Assembly (NCBI RefSeq): GCF_040954835.1
Contig: NC_090707.1
Span: forward strand, 17,378,570 to 17,442,569
Source of the DNA: Lepisosteus oculatus
Taxonomy: Eukaryota > Chordata > Actinopteri > Semionotiformes > Lepisosteidae
Direction of reading: 5' to 3'
Length of the DNA: 64,000 nt
This document shows positions 37,361 through 51,200 of this stretch, one piece after another. A program made the translations under genes and the position numbers. A model generated the notes under the pieces. The model was given only the letters and a program-made list of their open reading frames with translations. It made no database searches and was not told the DNA's origin. How positions within the stretch are numbered: position 1 is the first letter of the stretch; each line of letters opens with the position of its first letter.

Positions 37361-40300
37361 CTAACCCGGGAATGAAAACTGCAGTGCACTGGACTATGTA
37401 GTGCTTCATCTTTGATGTAAATGTGGTCACGCCATGTGCTAGAATAAACTTTAATAGGAGCCTGTGTATTAAATATGTCTGTTCCATTGTCTTTGTTAAA
37501 AAAAACCCTGTGCCCCAAAGAATTGGTTTTGTGGAAGGATAAAAGTGACATTTTGTTTGTATCTGTTCTTCCTAAAACACAAAATAAATGTTTAACGAGT
37601 CTTAATTGGACCACAACATATATTCGACATAAAGATCCAAGAAACGGTAAGATACAGGTATGAAGGTATCCATTAGTGTATCAGCAATGATGCCGTTGAA
37701 TAATTATTTTTTTCAGTAGGCGAATGTATTTCAGGATTTACAGTAGCTAATTCTTTTTATTATTATTGCTCGCTATTGATTTTTCCCGAGAAAAGAAAAC
37801 AAGACTTATTGTTTTAAAAAGATTCCAAAAAATGCTATAGGACGATTTTTAGACAATACAAATATTCTCTGATATGTGAGTATGTGGCCAGAAATTGTAG
37901 TATGAAGGTCTGTTCGATTGCAGATATGCTAATGATTAACTTAAATAGTTAAATGTTCTATGTAATTATTTTTTTTGTATTAAAAACATACCGGCTCACA
38001 GCAGGACCTGTTTCGTAAAATATGAAAAGCTTTCATTTTATTATTATTGGAAGAAAAATAATTTTATTCAGGTAATATAAAATGTAACTTATTTTTAAGT
38101 TGTCAGGAAACTATTAACGATTGCATGCGCTGTAATATATGTGTTTAAAGTGTGTTCACATAGCGTCTGAATAACAAGAAATGTATAGCGAACTATCATT
38201 TTGCCTTGAACTGGTTGGTCTGCAATTTATTAAGAGAATGAAAAACATATGTACGTGCGAACGTTTACTCAAGAAAGAAAGCACAAGCCATACACTGATT
38301 GTGGGCTATTAGAAAACATTTAATGTGAGTTACTTTTCGTAAATGTACATATCAGTTTGGAACAAGTGTGAAACATATACAGAGCATACCGAAGAATTAG
38401 CTTCGCACTTGTGTTATGGCGCTCGAAGTTGATTTCGTGATCTGTTCAATACAGGAAAAAAAATGACCAGGCTGAAGTTGCATCTTATTTATGGAATTCC
38501 TCTCTGACCGAAAGCGATTTCTATATGCCTACCCAGAAATGGAATAATAATAGTTTAAACATTTTAATATAGGTTATTCGTGAATTCCACTGATTTCATT
38601 GTCCTTGTTCAATTTAGTTTCAAAATACATATTCAACAACAGCGACTGAAACAGTAAACAGTTGCTGGTATTTAACCGCAGTGAGTTCAGTTCACATATG
38701 AATAAAGTTCGAAAATTGACAAGCTGCGTTTAATACCTTTAAACCTCAGTTTTAACATTAGTATTTTATCTTTGAAAAACCGCAGTCTTAATGCGTAATG
38801 GCATGGACCTTTGAGATCTGCTGAAGTTAAATTTGGAGCCATTGTTGTAGGATTTCCCACTAATAAAGTGTTTACGATTGGAAAAGGTGTTGCACGGATC
38901 TGAATTTATTGTGTAACCTTTACCTATAATGAGTTTAAAGCAGGAAGAAACGCGGTACAATAAAGCTATAGAGTTGACTAGACGTCTGGTCTTAATGAGT
39001 TTATGGGCGATGGTTGTAATTGTACCCTTCTTTCAAACCTCCTTATTTAGGTGTTTGTGTCTGTTGCTGACAAACAAAAATGCAGACACGTTACTACAAG
39101 GGTGTCTGGTCGATAAATTATGTGTCCGAAAGATCGAAAGGGAAACGAAAAAGTTCCCCGACTACAGGGAAAGTCACGTTTATTCGAGGTCGGCGTTTGT
39201 TCTTAGAAATCCATCAGACTGAACAGTATTTTGCAATTTGTGATGTTGTAAAATAAAGGGCTGTTTAAAAGAATACTTTGGATTTAGCAAGTTGATTTTG
39301 CACCTGTATTAGAAACTAAACGTAGACGTTTTTACAAGGAGAATAACATATCCAATTCGATCATTTTATATATATATACATTTCTGAACATTAATATTAG
39401 CTTCTCAATATAGTTGTTATATTATGAATTGCAACAACAATTTGCAAAAATTGAACCGGATATCTAACGGTCCATTATTTGCAACGTAACTATCGAATAC
39501 TTTAACTATATAAATAAATCAGCCGATTTCCATTTCAATAAAGAATATATAAAATTTTTATTTGAATGTAAGACAGATTTATGGAAATTCGATTATCTGT
39601 TTAGGTGAAAAGTTATAACATTTCTGGTCACTTGATGGCGCTGTTGTTTCATATAATACAGGAGGCAAAGACAGGCGACAAGGGAAAGGGAGGTTTAATT
39701 AACAGAACATTTCAGAGTACCTCCACCCTGCACAATATGAATCATCGTATCATAGCATATTATGTTTATTTTTACGTTAATAAACGATCTTTTCAGTGGG
39801 TCCTTTTAATTAACGAAATATTAAAATGTTAGTGCAGACGTAAATAGCTTCAGCTCCTCACTCCTCTCCCACCAGCCCCACACTCACACACCCACAGAAA
39901 CTAGATTCATAGCTGTCTGATTTATCTCGGTGAAGCCAGAAATATTAGCAATATGTTGTTCAAACGTAGTAAAGAAAAAAAAGTGTATCGTTTGTTTAGG
40001 TAAGAGCAGGAAGTCAAATCTGAAGGGGCTATAAGAAATCCCGAGATTTAAGTGGAAAGCCTGATTCTATATGAGCTTCTAAGGGTGTAAAGATGGTTAG
40101 AGCCGGCACATAAACGCATAAAACTGTAATAAAAGAACAATAAATAGGCCATTTAAACACTAGGTGGTGTGTATTTATTAAAAATAAATACTTTGGCAGT
40201 GGTGGCTGTGTTCTGGCTTTTGCAAAGGCAATTCAACCTTTCTTTTCTCGAAACCGTGATGTTGCCGCGTTGTTATTGTTGAATATACGCTATATACACG

Positions 40301-41972
40301 TAGGCTCGTAGAAACAGTCATTTGCAGAACAATTATGTCTACAATACAACACCGTGTTAAATACCTGCATTTCCCTTTCCGTTTCGATTACAGCTGGTAA
40401 CCAACCCTGTAAACGATTTACAGGAGTAAGAAGAAAGGCCTTTTCAGTATCTTTTCAAAAACAAAGCAGACGCATTTCTAAACAGCAAAGGTTCTACAGT
40501 ACGCACACGAACACAAAGCAGAGAAATATTAGCAGCATTTAAAATCTTTCAACAACAAATAACAAACGGAAAATACAGGATATTATTATTGTAGTCGGTG
40601 GTATAATCATAAGGCTATGTTGTGAGAGAAGCGGAAAAACATCACCAAGACGGAGTAGGTCGGTTATATAAAATAGTTTTCAAGTATTTGGCTTTTAAAA
40701 TGTTGCAATGTTAAAATATCAAACGTACTGTAGGTCTATTAACCGTTTTCTATCCACTGCTAAACAATTTCTCTTTGTTCTTTGGTCAGAATTCCGGAGT
40801 AATGTCAAGCGTCATGCTCTCCTGAATATGCAAGATCTTCGGTTCAGTAGTGACGTTTCTGAAGGGTGAAATAATAGGAAACTTATTCATAGCCATGATT
40901 TTCATTAGGCAGTAATTAACCTTACAGATTCGTGACTTATTTGTTTTCACCTGGTCAAGGGTAAACGTTTTGCTCACTTTTTTTCGCACAACAGTTTTAA
41001 TTTCGGGATGTTTTATAGAGAGGATAATATTTCTTTGAGTATCCTTTTATAAAAGTGTGTTGAATACAATACGATTAGGGACACCTCTATTATGTAGTTT
41101 CATCTAACAATCTAACAATAGTGCTACGTTGCTCATGTTAAATGATATTTGTTGTGTGCTGTTGCACACTACATATGTAGGCTATATATTGGGATTTATA
41201 CAGTTAGGTTATACATATACGTAGGCAACACCACATCAAATTACAATAAGCAAGTACTGTCTAATACATACGCTACACAACCAGTTTCCATTAGCCTATG
41301 ACATAGTTGTACACTAACCAGTACATGTGTATGTTTAACGTTAACTACATATTGTAGCGCATATCGTACAGACACAAAACATATTTTTCACATTCATTTA
41401 CAACAGAAACTGACAAATTTAGAACGGAAACAACAATAATTGTCAATGGAAGCGATAGGTTAGAGAAATATCATTTTTTCTTTCCCTTTTCAAAACTGTG
41501 ACCTTGATACCCTATTGAGGGTATAGTTTTAGTTTTAGTCTTGTTTCTGTCATAGAAATGCCTCCAAATGCGTAGGCATTTTAAGAGCACTTCCAACTAG
41601 TTGTACTGCAGTGACTGTGCTGGTTGGATATATTATTAGTCTGCCAATTATCTTAACCCAATCTCTATGGTCAGAGGTTTTCGAAACAAAATTATATTCA
41701 GAACACAGAGGGGGGTGTTTGTTTGCCTCAGGATCAGTAAATGTAAAACGAAGCAAAAGATTTTCCAAACAGGCAGAGCTTTCACTCGGCTCTGTGATTA
41801 AAAGGAAACAACAAAAGCCTAGAGGTAGAGATTATATTCTACACAAGTCCTCAGTGACCACTGGATTGGAATAACCACTATGAGTACTAAGTAGACTACT
41901 GGATGACAGACCTCTTCAATCAATTTTTTATTTGTTATTTTGAGTCACCTGATTAACAATTTGAAAGCACAA
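37361..41972. other. hoxd9-hoxd8 spacer
   Basis: After the hoxd9 3' untranslated region this is AT-rich spacer. Segments at about 38780-38900 and 40180-40250 look less random and may be regulatory. The hoxd8 leader and promoter should lie in the last few hundred bases, but no TATA or CCAAT box was placed with confidence. No other gene or mobile element was recognised. Confidence 0.4.
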
Positions 41973-42902
41973 ATGAGCTCATATTTTGTAAATCCCTTCT
42001 ACCCAAAGTACAAGCCTGGTGAAGCAATAGTTCCAGCGTACTTCGACTCTCCTTTTTCACAAGATGTTAACAGTAGACACGCAATGTACGGAAACACTGC
42101 AGGTTTCCAGCACCCAGCACAAGTGCAAGAATTTTATCATCACGGGACCGCCGCAATACCGAACGCAAGTTATCAACCGAATCCTTGTGGAATTACGTGT
42201 CACAGCGACCCCTCTAAATTTTACGGATACGATAACTTACAGAGACAGCAGCTCTTTACGACGCAGCAAGAAGCTGAGCTGCTACAATACCCTGACTGTA
42301 AATCGTCCGGTAGTAATACTGGCGAGGAACCAGAACACTTAAATCAGAACCCTTCTCCGTCTCAGATGTTTCCCTGGATGAGACCTCAAGGTTGGATGTA
42401 ATAAAAATTTGCTTCCAAATCACGTATAGATGTGTAGGCTACTTAAATAGTGACTTTTGCAGACACCATGAAAACGGTCTCTTGTCTAGTTTTACCTTTC
42501 ACAAAAACTCGTATTCTGTTTGCTGAAGCTTCGTTTTCATTGCAAGCTGCGTGCCTTTGTGAAAGCTGACAGTAACTAGAAGCGCTACATTCTAATAACT
42601 CGCTGTTTTCTTTCTCCTTAGCTCCTGGCAGAAGAAGAGGCAGACAGACTTACAGTCGATTTCAAACTTTGGAACTCGAGAAAGAATTTCTTTTTAACCC
42701 CTATCTGACAAGAAAGCGAAGAATCGAGGTGTCCCACGCACTGGCTTTGACGGAGAGGCAGGTTAAAATCTGGTTCCAGAACAGAAGAATGAAATGGAAA
42801 AAAGAAAACAACAAGGATAAATTTCCAGCGTCACGTCCAGACGAAGCAGAAATAAAAATGGAAGGCGATAGCTTTGAACATGAAAAGGAAGAATCTGATT
42901 GA
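41973..42902 (+). CDS. hoxd8: Homeobox protein Hox-D8, two exons
   Basis: Hoxd8 is a mid-trunk Antennapedia-class factor. Exons are 41973-42390 and 42622-42902, 232 residues (human about 290), with a 231-bp phase-1 intron. The start was set at [18 protein letters not shown], the group-8 N-terminus. The frame runs open upstream of it but has no ATG there. The Pbx-contacting hexapeptide FPWMRP lies at about residues 133-138, next to the splice. The homeodomain spans about residues 143-202 ([20 protein letters not shown]). The tail is acidic (EKEESD), as in group 8. AATAAA signals lie at 43173 and 43402. Zebrafish lacks hoxd8, so its presence argues against a typical teleost. Confidence 0.97.
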
Positions 42903-45149
42903 CTGTAGACTATAAGCAACCTGTCTTGCCGAAATATTTGCAAAATCGAAAGTAGTGGGCTTTAGTTTTACCACGTTTCCCTTGTAATCGAATACATGTA
43001 AATATATAGGTTATTTTTCGCTGATTTATGATTTCTTAACGGCTTTTATCTCAATTGTTGTGTGAGCACGTAGTCTATTTAGTTTCTGAAAACATCGCAG
43101 GCCTTCTATGAACCATGTAAGTTAGAAGAATTATTTCACATTTGCGGATTCTACTGATTTTAAGATCTTGACAATAAAAGAAAAGTACGTGTACAGTACA
43201 CGCAGACCGAACAAAATGAAGCCACGAATCGAAAGCAGACTACACTTGAAACGTCTTCTCGATCTTTTTTTGCGTGAAATTAAAATGATATATTACACAA
43301 TTAGACAGGTAAAGTTTTTGTCCTGTAACTATTAAATGATTTGTTTTAATGATTCGATGTATTTTGTATTAAAAATAACGATGTCCACGATTTGTAAGAG
43401 AAATAAATATCAAATGTTTAATCTTATTTCTTTTTTGTTTCAAGTTGTTTTATTCTCAATCATCATATTTATAAGAAAAATATGAATGCTGTAGGATTTA
43501 CCTTAGTCAGATAAATCGCTAAATAAAATTAATAAATTAACTAGAAAATAGATTTTTTTATCTATTTACTCCTTTAATTTGGGACATTATACATTTTTAA
43601 TATTTGATAACTGGGAAATGGGGAAATGTAACTTTGTAAAAACCTTTAAAACGCTGTTCAACCGGATGATTCGAACCATTCATAATGTTTATATTTTACT
43701 GGTATTCAAAACTTAAATATTAGAATTTCGTCGTTTATTTCAAAGATAATTCTTTTAAAATACATTTTAAAAACATAGGATAGATGTGATAGTAATTAAA
43801 TTTTAATATTAGAAGTTCATATACGTTCATTTTATTTTAAATAATTTGTTGTTACAATGTAAGTCATTATTATTTTCTTAGGAGAAAATTATTGAATAAT
43901 TATTTTCTTAGGAGAAAACAATTAATGTAAAAATTGAACAGATCTCAAAATATGTGAAACAAAGAGTTTTTTAAAAAAAATAATATGTCATAAGTTGCGA
44001 TATGTCCTGTTTATATCTTACCAATATTAAAATGCCAACCCAAATGATCTTTGTAACACTTCGGCCTGTAGGAATAACCGTAGTCCTTAAACATTAAAGA
44101 GAACTATTTAAAATGGAAACAAAATGCCGTCTTTTCTTCTATATAAACCACGATCTGAAATCACATGAAAAGGTTGGAAAAATATGCAATCTACTACAGG
44201 CGACTTGCCAGATAACTCATGATCTGTATATAAAAAACATTCAAACTATGTTAATCACACCTCACAATTCTTATTATTTATATCCGCGTGACGCTAATCG
44301 TTCTGAAAGTCATTGCTGAAATATTCACAAGTGAAAATGGTTTGTTCCCTAACCGAAAAGAATGCTGTTGCACGGATGTAACCGAAAGTATTTTTAAATC
44401 ACAGGCCTTCAGAACAACTGGTGGTGTTAGTTGCCTATTATTGATAAGCACCGCAGTTTTCGTTGTGGTACTCCGATGTTAATGCTGTGTCAGTGCCAAT
44501 CCTGGTTGACAGCGTTTCCTCTAATTCTTCAACATTTTTTCTTCATTTCCCTATATTTAGTGGTATATCCCCCTGGGTCTTAATTGTGTTGGGCAAATTA
44601 AGAATAGAGTCTGTATACCTGTATGTGTGCTTGTCCTTTCTTTCCGACGAAAAGAATACAAAGGTTAATTCCAGTTATCACACAACTCATTTACAAGTTC
44701 AACCGCACATAATATACAAACGTGTATAATGTTAAGGAACACATCTGGTTACATATATGAATATTTTAAACGCATTATAAAGAAGAAAGTAAATACGCTC
44801 CAAAGACTTTTAGAATTCCCCCCCTCCCAAAAGCAAACACTTCTTTTCAAGACGTAGGTTATGTGGTAAAAGCTCTGACATTGAGAACACATTTCATTAC
44901 AGATTTCTTTGTCAAGGACATTCAAAGGTTGAAGCATTTCTTATATAGGTTATGGCATGATATTTAACACAGTATTTTTTTTTTATTAAAACGGATTCTA
45001 GCTGCAGTCTTAATAAAACTGCACAATCTTGGTTCTTTTCAGTTCGCTTTTCGTATTATAAAGCTCAATGGGCTTTCAACTGGAGAAGCAAATGGCTTTT
45101 GCAACCATTATGCGCAAAACCCGAAAGGAATTGCAGTAAATTCCTTTTT

Positions 45150-45350
45150 GTTAGAAGACAATTTACAACTTGGTAATAGACCTTTTTATGAGCAAGTATC
45201 GTCTGTCATTGGATGGCACTGGTCATGTGCATGAGGCTAACGTTTTCATGGCCCTTTTCCTGATTTCCCTAGCGATTTTTTCACTGCATTCCGCTGTTAA
45301 AGCGCCTCAACTCGTCCTTTCTGTCTCCTCTCGTTTTAATATAGGAGGCA
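45150..45350. promoter_or_regulatory. candidate conserved element, hoxd8-hoxd4 (1)
   Basis: A less AT-rich block with a TTTTTATGAG posterior-Hox/Cdx-type motif near 45182, CATTGGATGG near 45209 and TCATGTGCATG near 45223. There is no coding signature. The call rests on texture only. Confidence 0.25.
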
Positions 45351-45937
45351 TGGAAGTGTTAAGATAGTAATCCATTCCAGGGATTCTAAGCTTTGATGTT
45401 GTTTCCTTGATAGTGTTAGATAACTCTGGCGGTATGATGGAGAGTAAAACGGAGTTAAACGTGGTAGTGAACTAAACATTTGCAGTTCCCTTATTAGGTA
45501 CTCACATTTGTGTTTAAATTCGACTTTATGTTAAAGTGCCAAAATATTGAAGAAAATGGATTATTCGAATCAACTCACATACAGACCGGAGCTAGTCATC
45601 AAGGGTAAGTGTACTTTTACCTGATGAATATCACCTGAGCATGTACTTTTCCCTGCTTTACATAGTGCCAATTATAGGGTTGTGGTGCTTGTTGTCAGAA
45701 CTATAGCTTGATAACGTTGAGCTGTAAGTGAAATTCTTCTAAAGTTCGTACTGCAGGGCGGCATAGTTCGAATCAACTTTGTCTTTTTATATCTTGTTTT
45801 TTTACGCTATTATCAATAACATGTTGTGTATTTTTTATTTCTCAGTATACAGGTGTTTATGATGTCTTTAATCGCAGTATGACAGATTATTTTGTCTCCT
45901 TTAATTTGTTTAATTTTAGATGCCCATTTGTTAGAAC

Positions 45938-45991
45938 ATGAAGTGTTGAAGTGTTTTTAACACTATGAAATGTTGAAGTGTTTTTAACAAT
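45938..45991. repeat. tandem duplication, two 27-base units
   Basis: Two adjacent copies share TGTTGAAGTGTTTTTAACA and differ at two or three positions. This is a local duplication with no known role. Confidence 0.85.
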
Positions 45992-46220
45992 ATGAAATAG
46001 GAGATACCCCTATCTCACTTAGCACTCACACTGTGGTTAAAAGAAATGACAAAGTGAAACGAGTCTGAAAGTATAAGTTGGGTATTCTTCGATTTTAAAA
46101 TGTCTAAGCTAAAACTGACCGATAGACTTTCTTTTTTAATGATTTGTCATATTGCAGTGTTCAGTTTTCAAAAATATCATTGTCTTCTTCAAATGTGACA
46201 GGAAAGTAACACCATATAAC

Positions 46221-46248
46221 ACTGGTGTAAGATGCATCTTACACCAGT
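46221..46248. repeat. perfect 28-base palindrome
   Basis: The 14-base arm ACTGGTGTAAGATG is followed immediately by its exact reverse complement, with no loop. The flanking bases do not extend the symmetry. Confidence 0.95.
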
Positions 46249-47129
46249 AAGAATATGAAGTAGTGAACAATAGAAAAACGCTTGCTACAATACCTTCTTA
46301 AACTTTGTCCAATGCGTTTTCAAAAGAGAAAATGTAATTCAGTTATGCAGTTGTGTAGACAAATATGAGAGATTTCTTGACTCCAAAGAACATATTTTTA
46401 TAAAGTAATAAAATCGTTTATATAACTAGTGGCAGTTCCAAATTTATTGGAGAGCCGAACTGTATCACCACCACCATCTTTGTAATGGTTTCAATACTGT
46501 GTAATTACAGATTGTAAGATTTCGCCACAAACCCACCTCCTTAAACAATAGCACTTATAATAAGAAGGATGTAGTCCTGTCAAATGTAGTGAAATGCAAT
46601 ATTAAAAATGCAATACTTTATCAGCATTTCCCTAAGGACCACACATGTATTTGCACAATATAATAGTTCAATTGTTGTTTCTCTGTGTTTTCTGTATGCA
46701 AAATATATAAAAATATATTTGTATGTGTGCAAAACCTATTAATTAGTTCATGGGTGTAAAAGGCGGGTTCTCGCATGATCCCTTGTTTGCATAGATTAGA
46801 CCTGGGATTTAATGTAAACCCTTTGTGAAGAATGAGAGATTTGGATAGGGACTGGTACTTTTGCGTTTTCTGATCTCAATGGAACTGGATTTTCTCAGAT
46901 TTCTGTTGTGTGTTTCAATTATTTTTTAATTAATGGCATCTCTTCTGCACCTTGAAAAAAAAGATTGCACCTGTTTTTATTTTTGTACATTTTGAATGAC
47001 AAAGTGATTGAGCAGTGACAGATAGTCTCGCATTTAATTAAAAAAAATTAACTTTCCTTGCACTTTTCCAATAGGCTAATAAGATATTTTGGAGTGTTTG
47101 CTGAAGGATCTGCTTGAGAGACTAGTTTA

Positions 47130-47300
47130 CAGCCGCTTGAAAATGCGCGTTTCAGAACAAAGACAGTATTTCACTACTGGCTGGCAGGCAGCTGCTAAAG
47201 TATTTACGGCCTTACTGCAATGCGGCAAGGGATTGTAGCCTGAGAGATTGCAATGAGGCAAACACGTTAAAGACTAAATGAAATATCAGAAGGTTCATCT
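47130..47300. promoter_or_regulatory. candidate conserved element, hoxd8-hoxd4 (2)
   Basis: A GC-richer island with repeated GGCAGG, GCAATG and GCGGCAAGG-type words between about 47180 and 47260. No coding frame is seen. It is inferred to be regulatory from composition. Confidence 0.25.
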
Positions 47301-47599
47301 ATCGAATAAAATAATAAAACCTCTGCTTGTAAACAAGGAAGAAATTGAATCATAACGAATACGACGGGAACATATCAAAACCAAATCGTGTTTTGAGTAT
47401 ATGCAATATCTTTTTTTGTAAATGCTTTTATGTGCTGTATAACCTACCAATGGGGTTAGTCATAGTTCATTAATCTCACACGTCATGTAGTGTACATGTG
47501 AACATGAAGAAACGTACCTAAACTGTTTGCTAAATAAACGAATGGATAATTACACAAAATGGTTACAAATGCTTTTGCAGCTGCAAAAAGTGGACAACA

Positions 47600-47690
47600 A
47601 TCTTTTCGAATGATAACGGATACGTCACAGGTCACGTGCTCGGTGGCCCCCGTTATATAATCACGTGAAAGCAATGAAAAAACTGTGGAA
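47600..47690. promoter_or_regulatory. double E-box with TATA-like core
   Basis: Two CACGTG boxes (47633-47638 and 47662-47667, the second a perfect TCACGTGA) flank a GC-rich stretch and a TTATATAA box at about 47653-47660. This looks like a compact promoter or enhancer module, yet no gene start follows on either strand. A relic promoter of a lost group 5-7 gene is one speculative reading. Confidence 0.3.
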
Positions 47691-48299
47691 CAAAATTTAT
47701 TAACAACGTTCGCTTTATTAAGAATAACAACTATAAGTGTTTTTGCATTACAGCTAACAAGGAACAAATCAGCCCATTCTCGTACCCACACAACAGTATT
47801 TAGATATGAATATACAACTGTAAACTGAGTAGGGGGAAGGGAATTATTTTTAATGAAATAAAATTTTAATGAAATAAGAAATAAGTAAAAGAGCTAAGTA
47901 AATATAAAAAAAACAGTGTTCGATTTAATGACAATAACAAACACAATGCCAGATAGATGATTTAATCAGAAAAAAAAGTTCTGTTTTATGAAAATAGAAA
48001 TGTTGATGTATTTTCCCCGAGAAGAACATAACTGTATGTTCAGGTTATGTTCAATAACTCGGCTATACGGAATTCAGTAAGAAACGTTTGTATAAGGTGA
48101 GGTGGAACAACAAACTGACATAATAAAAATAGATTAAAATGATCAATGCTGAAATACAAAATAACAGTCTTTTCAAATAATGTTTGGTTTTTTTTCCTTT
48201 ACTGAATTCCACGTATTTATCCCAAGTATAGAAACGGTGTTTTCAGACTTTTATTAACATAGGCCCAATATATAATATATCATATAATGCATCGATATA

Positions 48300-48540
48300 A
48301 AATATTGCGTGTGTGTTTACTGCTGTGCGTATTTGTTCCAGGAGAAGGCGCTGTTGTACAACGTTCGTACTCAATCCTTGTCTTCCTTCCGCATCCTTTA
48401 CTCCAAAGGTCATTCAAAGGAGAGTTAATATTGATGTCCAGACACGTGACTTCGGATCTTTCGCTGCTTGCCAGTTTGCTTATTTGAGCATTATGTTGAA
48501 CAATTGCCTGTGTGCAAACGTATAATGGATTCAAGGTAAA
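48300..48540. promoter_or_regulatory. candidate conserved element, hoxd8-hoxd4 (3)
   Basis: A GC-richer block containing CCAAAGGTCATTCAAAGG near 48403 (a nuclear-receptor-like half site), TTAATATTGATGTC near 48424 and an ACACGTGAC E-box near 48442. The minus strand happens to stay open for about 90 codons, but the peptide is not recognisable. Confidence 0.3.
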
Positions 48541-49283
48541 AGCAGAAAAATAAGTCACAAGATGCTGTCAATTATTACGATGGGTACATTACAGGTTGTA
48601 AGAAAATCATCCTCCCAGTATTTATTGTTAATAATAATTACAACACTAAGAATTATTGACATCTCCATTCTTTCGGCATTTCAGAAATCAACATTACACT
48701 GTGCGTGCCTGTTGTGTACAGTACTCAACTTACTAAAGACCCTAATTTGTGTGCTTTGGAAAATGTATACTCCTATGGAAACGCTATAATCAAAGCATAA
48801 TTAGAGGGTGCAGTAATGTATACACAAAATGGCTCATTTATAACTTTTTATTTCAACAGCATCTATTGAACTACGATTCAATTAATTAATCGACGACTAA
48901 ATATTGTCTAAGAATTAACGAAACAGCGAGTGTTTTGCTGAAAATGTCTTGTCAACATTTCAGTGTCTGGTTCAGATTTTCTTTTAGTGCATTTAATATT
49001 TACGTATTGTAAATACGTATTGTAGAGTTAAGGCGTTTTTACACGTTTTGAAGTTTGGTTTTACTCTATGAGAGAAAAATAGATTCGACCTTGAACAATT
49101 GCAGTAAAAAACACAACACCACAGACAAAGTTCTTTTTTTTGTAGCTAGGAGGAAAATAAATGTCATTTACAAGTTATATGTCTCCTTTTGTGGAGCCAA
49201 ATTACAATTAAACATTACATCATCAGTGCAAGGGGATTGTAAATTGCATTAATAGAAATCCTTACGTGAGAGCATTTTAATGA

Positions 49284-49364
<81 letters not shown>
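49284..49364. repeat. (ATT)n microsatellite
   Basis: About 27 uninterrupted ATT units, the longest of the three ATT tracts in the window. Confidence 0.97.
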
Positions 49365-49366
<2 letters not shown>

Positions 49367-50989
49367 CTACCCTGTTTGTGTTAGCTTGTCCACATTAAGA
49401 TTAAATTAATTAATTAAATTTAAAATTGATTAGGAGTAAGTCTCGGCATTTAACATAAATAAGACTAAAATTGGAAACCATTAGTGCAAAGTAAGATACT
49501 TCGTTATTTCAAACAAACGAATAAAGTGTTTTCTCACATCCGGATTTTATTGTTTTATTACCTTAAACATCCAAGGTGTAGGCATCCAAGAACACCCGCC
49601 AAGATGTTTAAAGCGTCTCACACATGAAGGGTCATAAAATGTTTTCCTTCCTTTCAAATAGAAACTTATTCTGAATATCACGCCTGAGTTCTCCCACATC
49701 ACGACTGTGACTATATTTCTAAATCTATTTCAATATGGAAACTAGCAAAATAGTTATAAGGGCGCTAAAAAATCGATATAGAAAGGAAACATCGCATATA
49801 ACATCGTAAATACTGTTAACAGAATTTTAATCTTATACTAGGGAGAGCAAAACAAATACATATTGATTCTGTATCAGACCAGGAACGTATTCAAATAAAT
49901 AGTGTACTTAGATATTATTAAAACCAAAACTAACCTGCACATAACCCTTTGCAGTCTTAGCTTTTCTTGCTATGTTTAGATTAGCGCGTAGGCTGCTAAA
50001 AAGCAGAAAAGTGTTGCCTAAATTCTGTGGTGACATCAATGTAACCGCCATTATTGAATAAGTTTTCAACTTCCAAGATTATTTATGGTACTTAGGAGCG
50101 GTGTCATGAATGGCTATGGAGAAGCACGTGATTCCATTAAACTTTGTTTTATGGCTAGGGAGTTGACAAGCCAAAATTTAATTCACATTGTGTATTAGCA
50201 CAGAAGTGCTGATGGTTTAGCATTTCTCAGCGATCTTTGAATAACTGAAAGCAAGGATTAACCTCTGGTTGCTAGCATCATGACAGTGTATCTCTGCTAC
50301 CACCTTCTTCACAACAGTGTTCCTCGAAGTAAGCTTTCTCTCTATAAATGTTTCTATTGCAGAACTTTCAGGGAAGTGAGTATTTTGATGCACCTGATCT
50401 GTAGGGCGCATGTTTTTTTTATGAAAGCAGACTAGACATTTTAAGAACTATTTTGTGGAAGAAGAAAACATTGATACAATTATATTATATTGTGTTGATT
50501 TACAGCTTTACCTTAACATCAAGAGCTGATATCTTATACTTCTGTGTACAGCAGGAACTCGTTTGAAGTGTGTACATACCTTTACTGAAAACCCGTTTTA
50601 TTCTTTCTTGAAACACTTTGTGTAATTTAAGTATTATGTTAACGTTTATTACAGTATTAAGATAAAAATAGACTGTAAAGTCTTGTAGTTTATTGGTTTC
50701 TTTCAAATGCTGTTAAAATTACAAGTTTTAAATAAGATATCTGAAAAGCTACAACAAGATAGTTATTATTTCGAATTCGTTACTAATTTGCATCCTGCAA
50801 ACGGAGCTAAACCTTTTTACAAGGTGTTTCACCCAGGTGGATGATTGTTTGAAGCCACGTGAAGCGTAAATCTCATTTAATTTTTTTTATAATTATAAGT
50901 CTTATTTTATTCTTACTTTTTATTGTGTAGGTTAGTAAAAAGCAGCACAGGTAGACCTTTTAATTATATTACGGGATTTTGTTTTAACT

Positions 50990-51200
50990 GAGATCAGTCT
51001 TATTCCGTGTCGATATCGATTAATTTGCCTATCCGATCTTTTTCTTTATCTACCCATGAATGTAGAGGCCTTTGATTGTCTCCTTTAAAAACCTCGATCT
51101 GCTGCAGCGCCCCCAAGCGTATAGCAAGGTGTTCAAACAAAAGGTTTACTGCATGATCTTCACATAGAATGTTCTTACTGTCTGAACCATTTTTAAAGTC
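50990..51200. promoter_or_regulatory. candidate conserved element, hoxd8-hoxd4 (4)
   Basis: A less AT-rich block with a TGCAGCGCCCCCAAGCG core near 51103 and TCGATATCGATTAATTTG near 51010. The minus strand stays open for 74 codons without a recognisable domain. It is inferred to be regulatory. Confidence 0.28.

Noticed and set aside
38929-39222. 97-codon plus-strand open frame between hoxd9 and hoxd8
   Set aside because: No domain, signal or conserved motif was recognised, and the length is compatible with chance.
41940-41972. Upstream in-frame extension of hoxd8
   Set aside because: It has no ATG. The conserved [13 protein letters not shown] start at 41973 fits the family.
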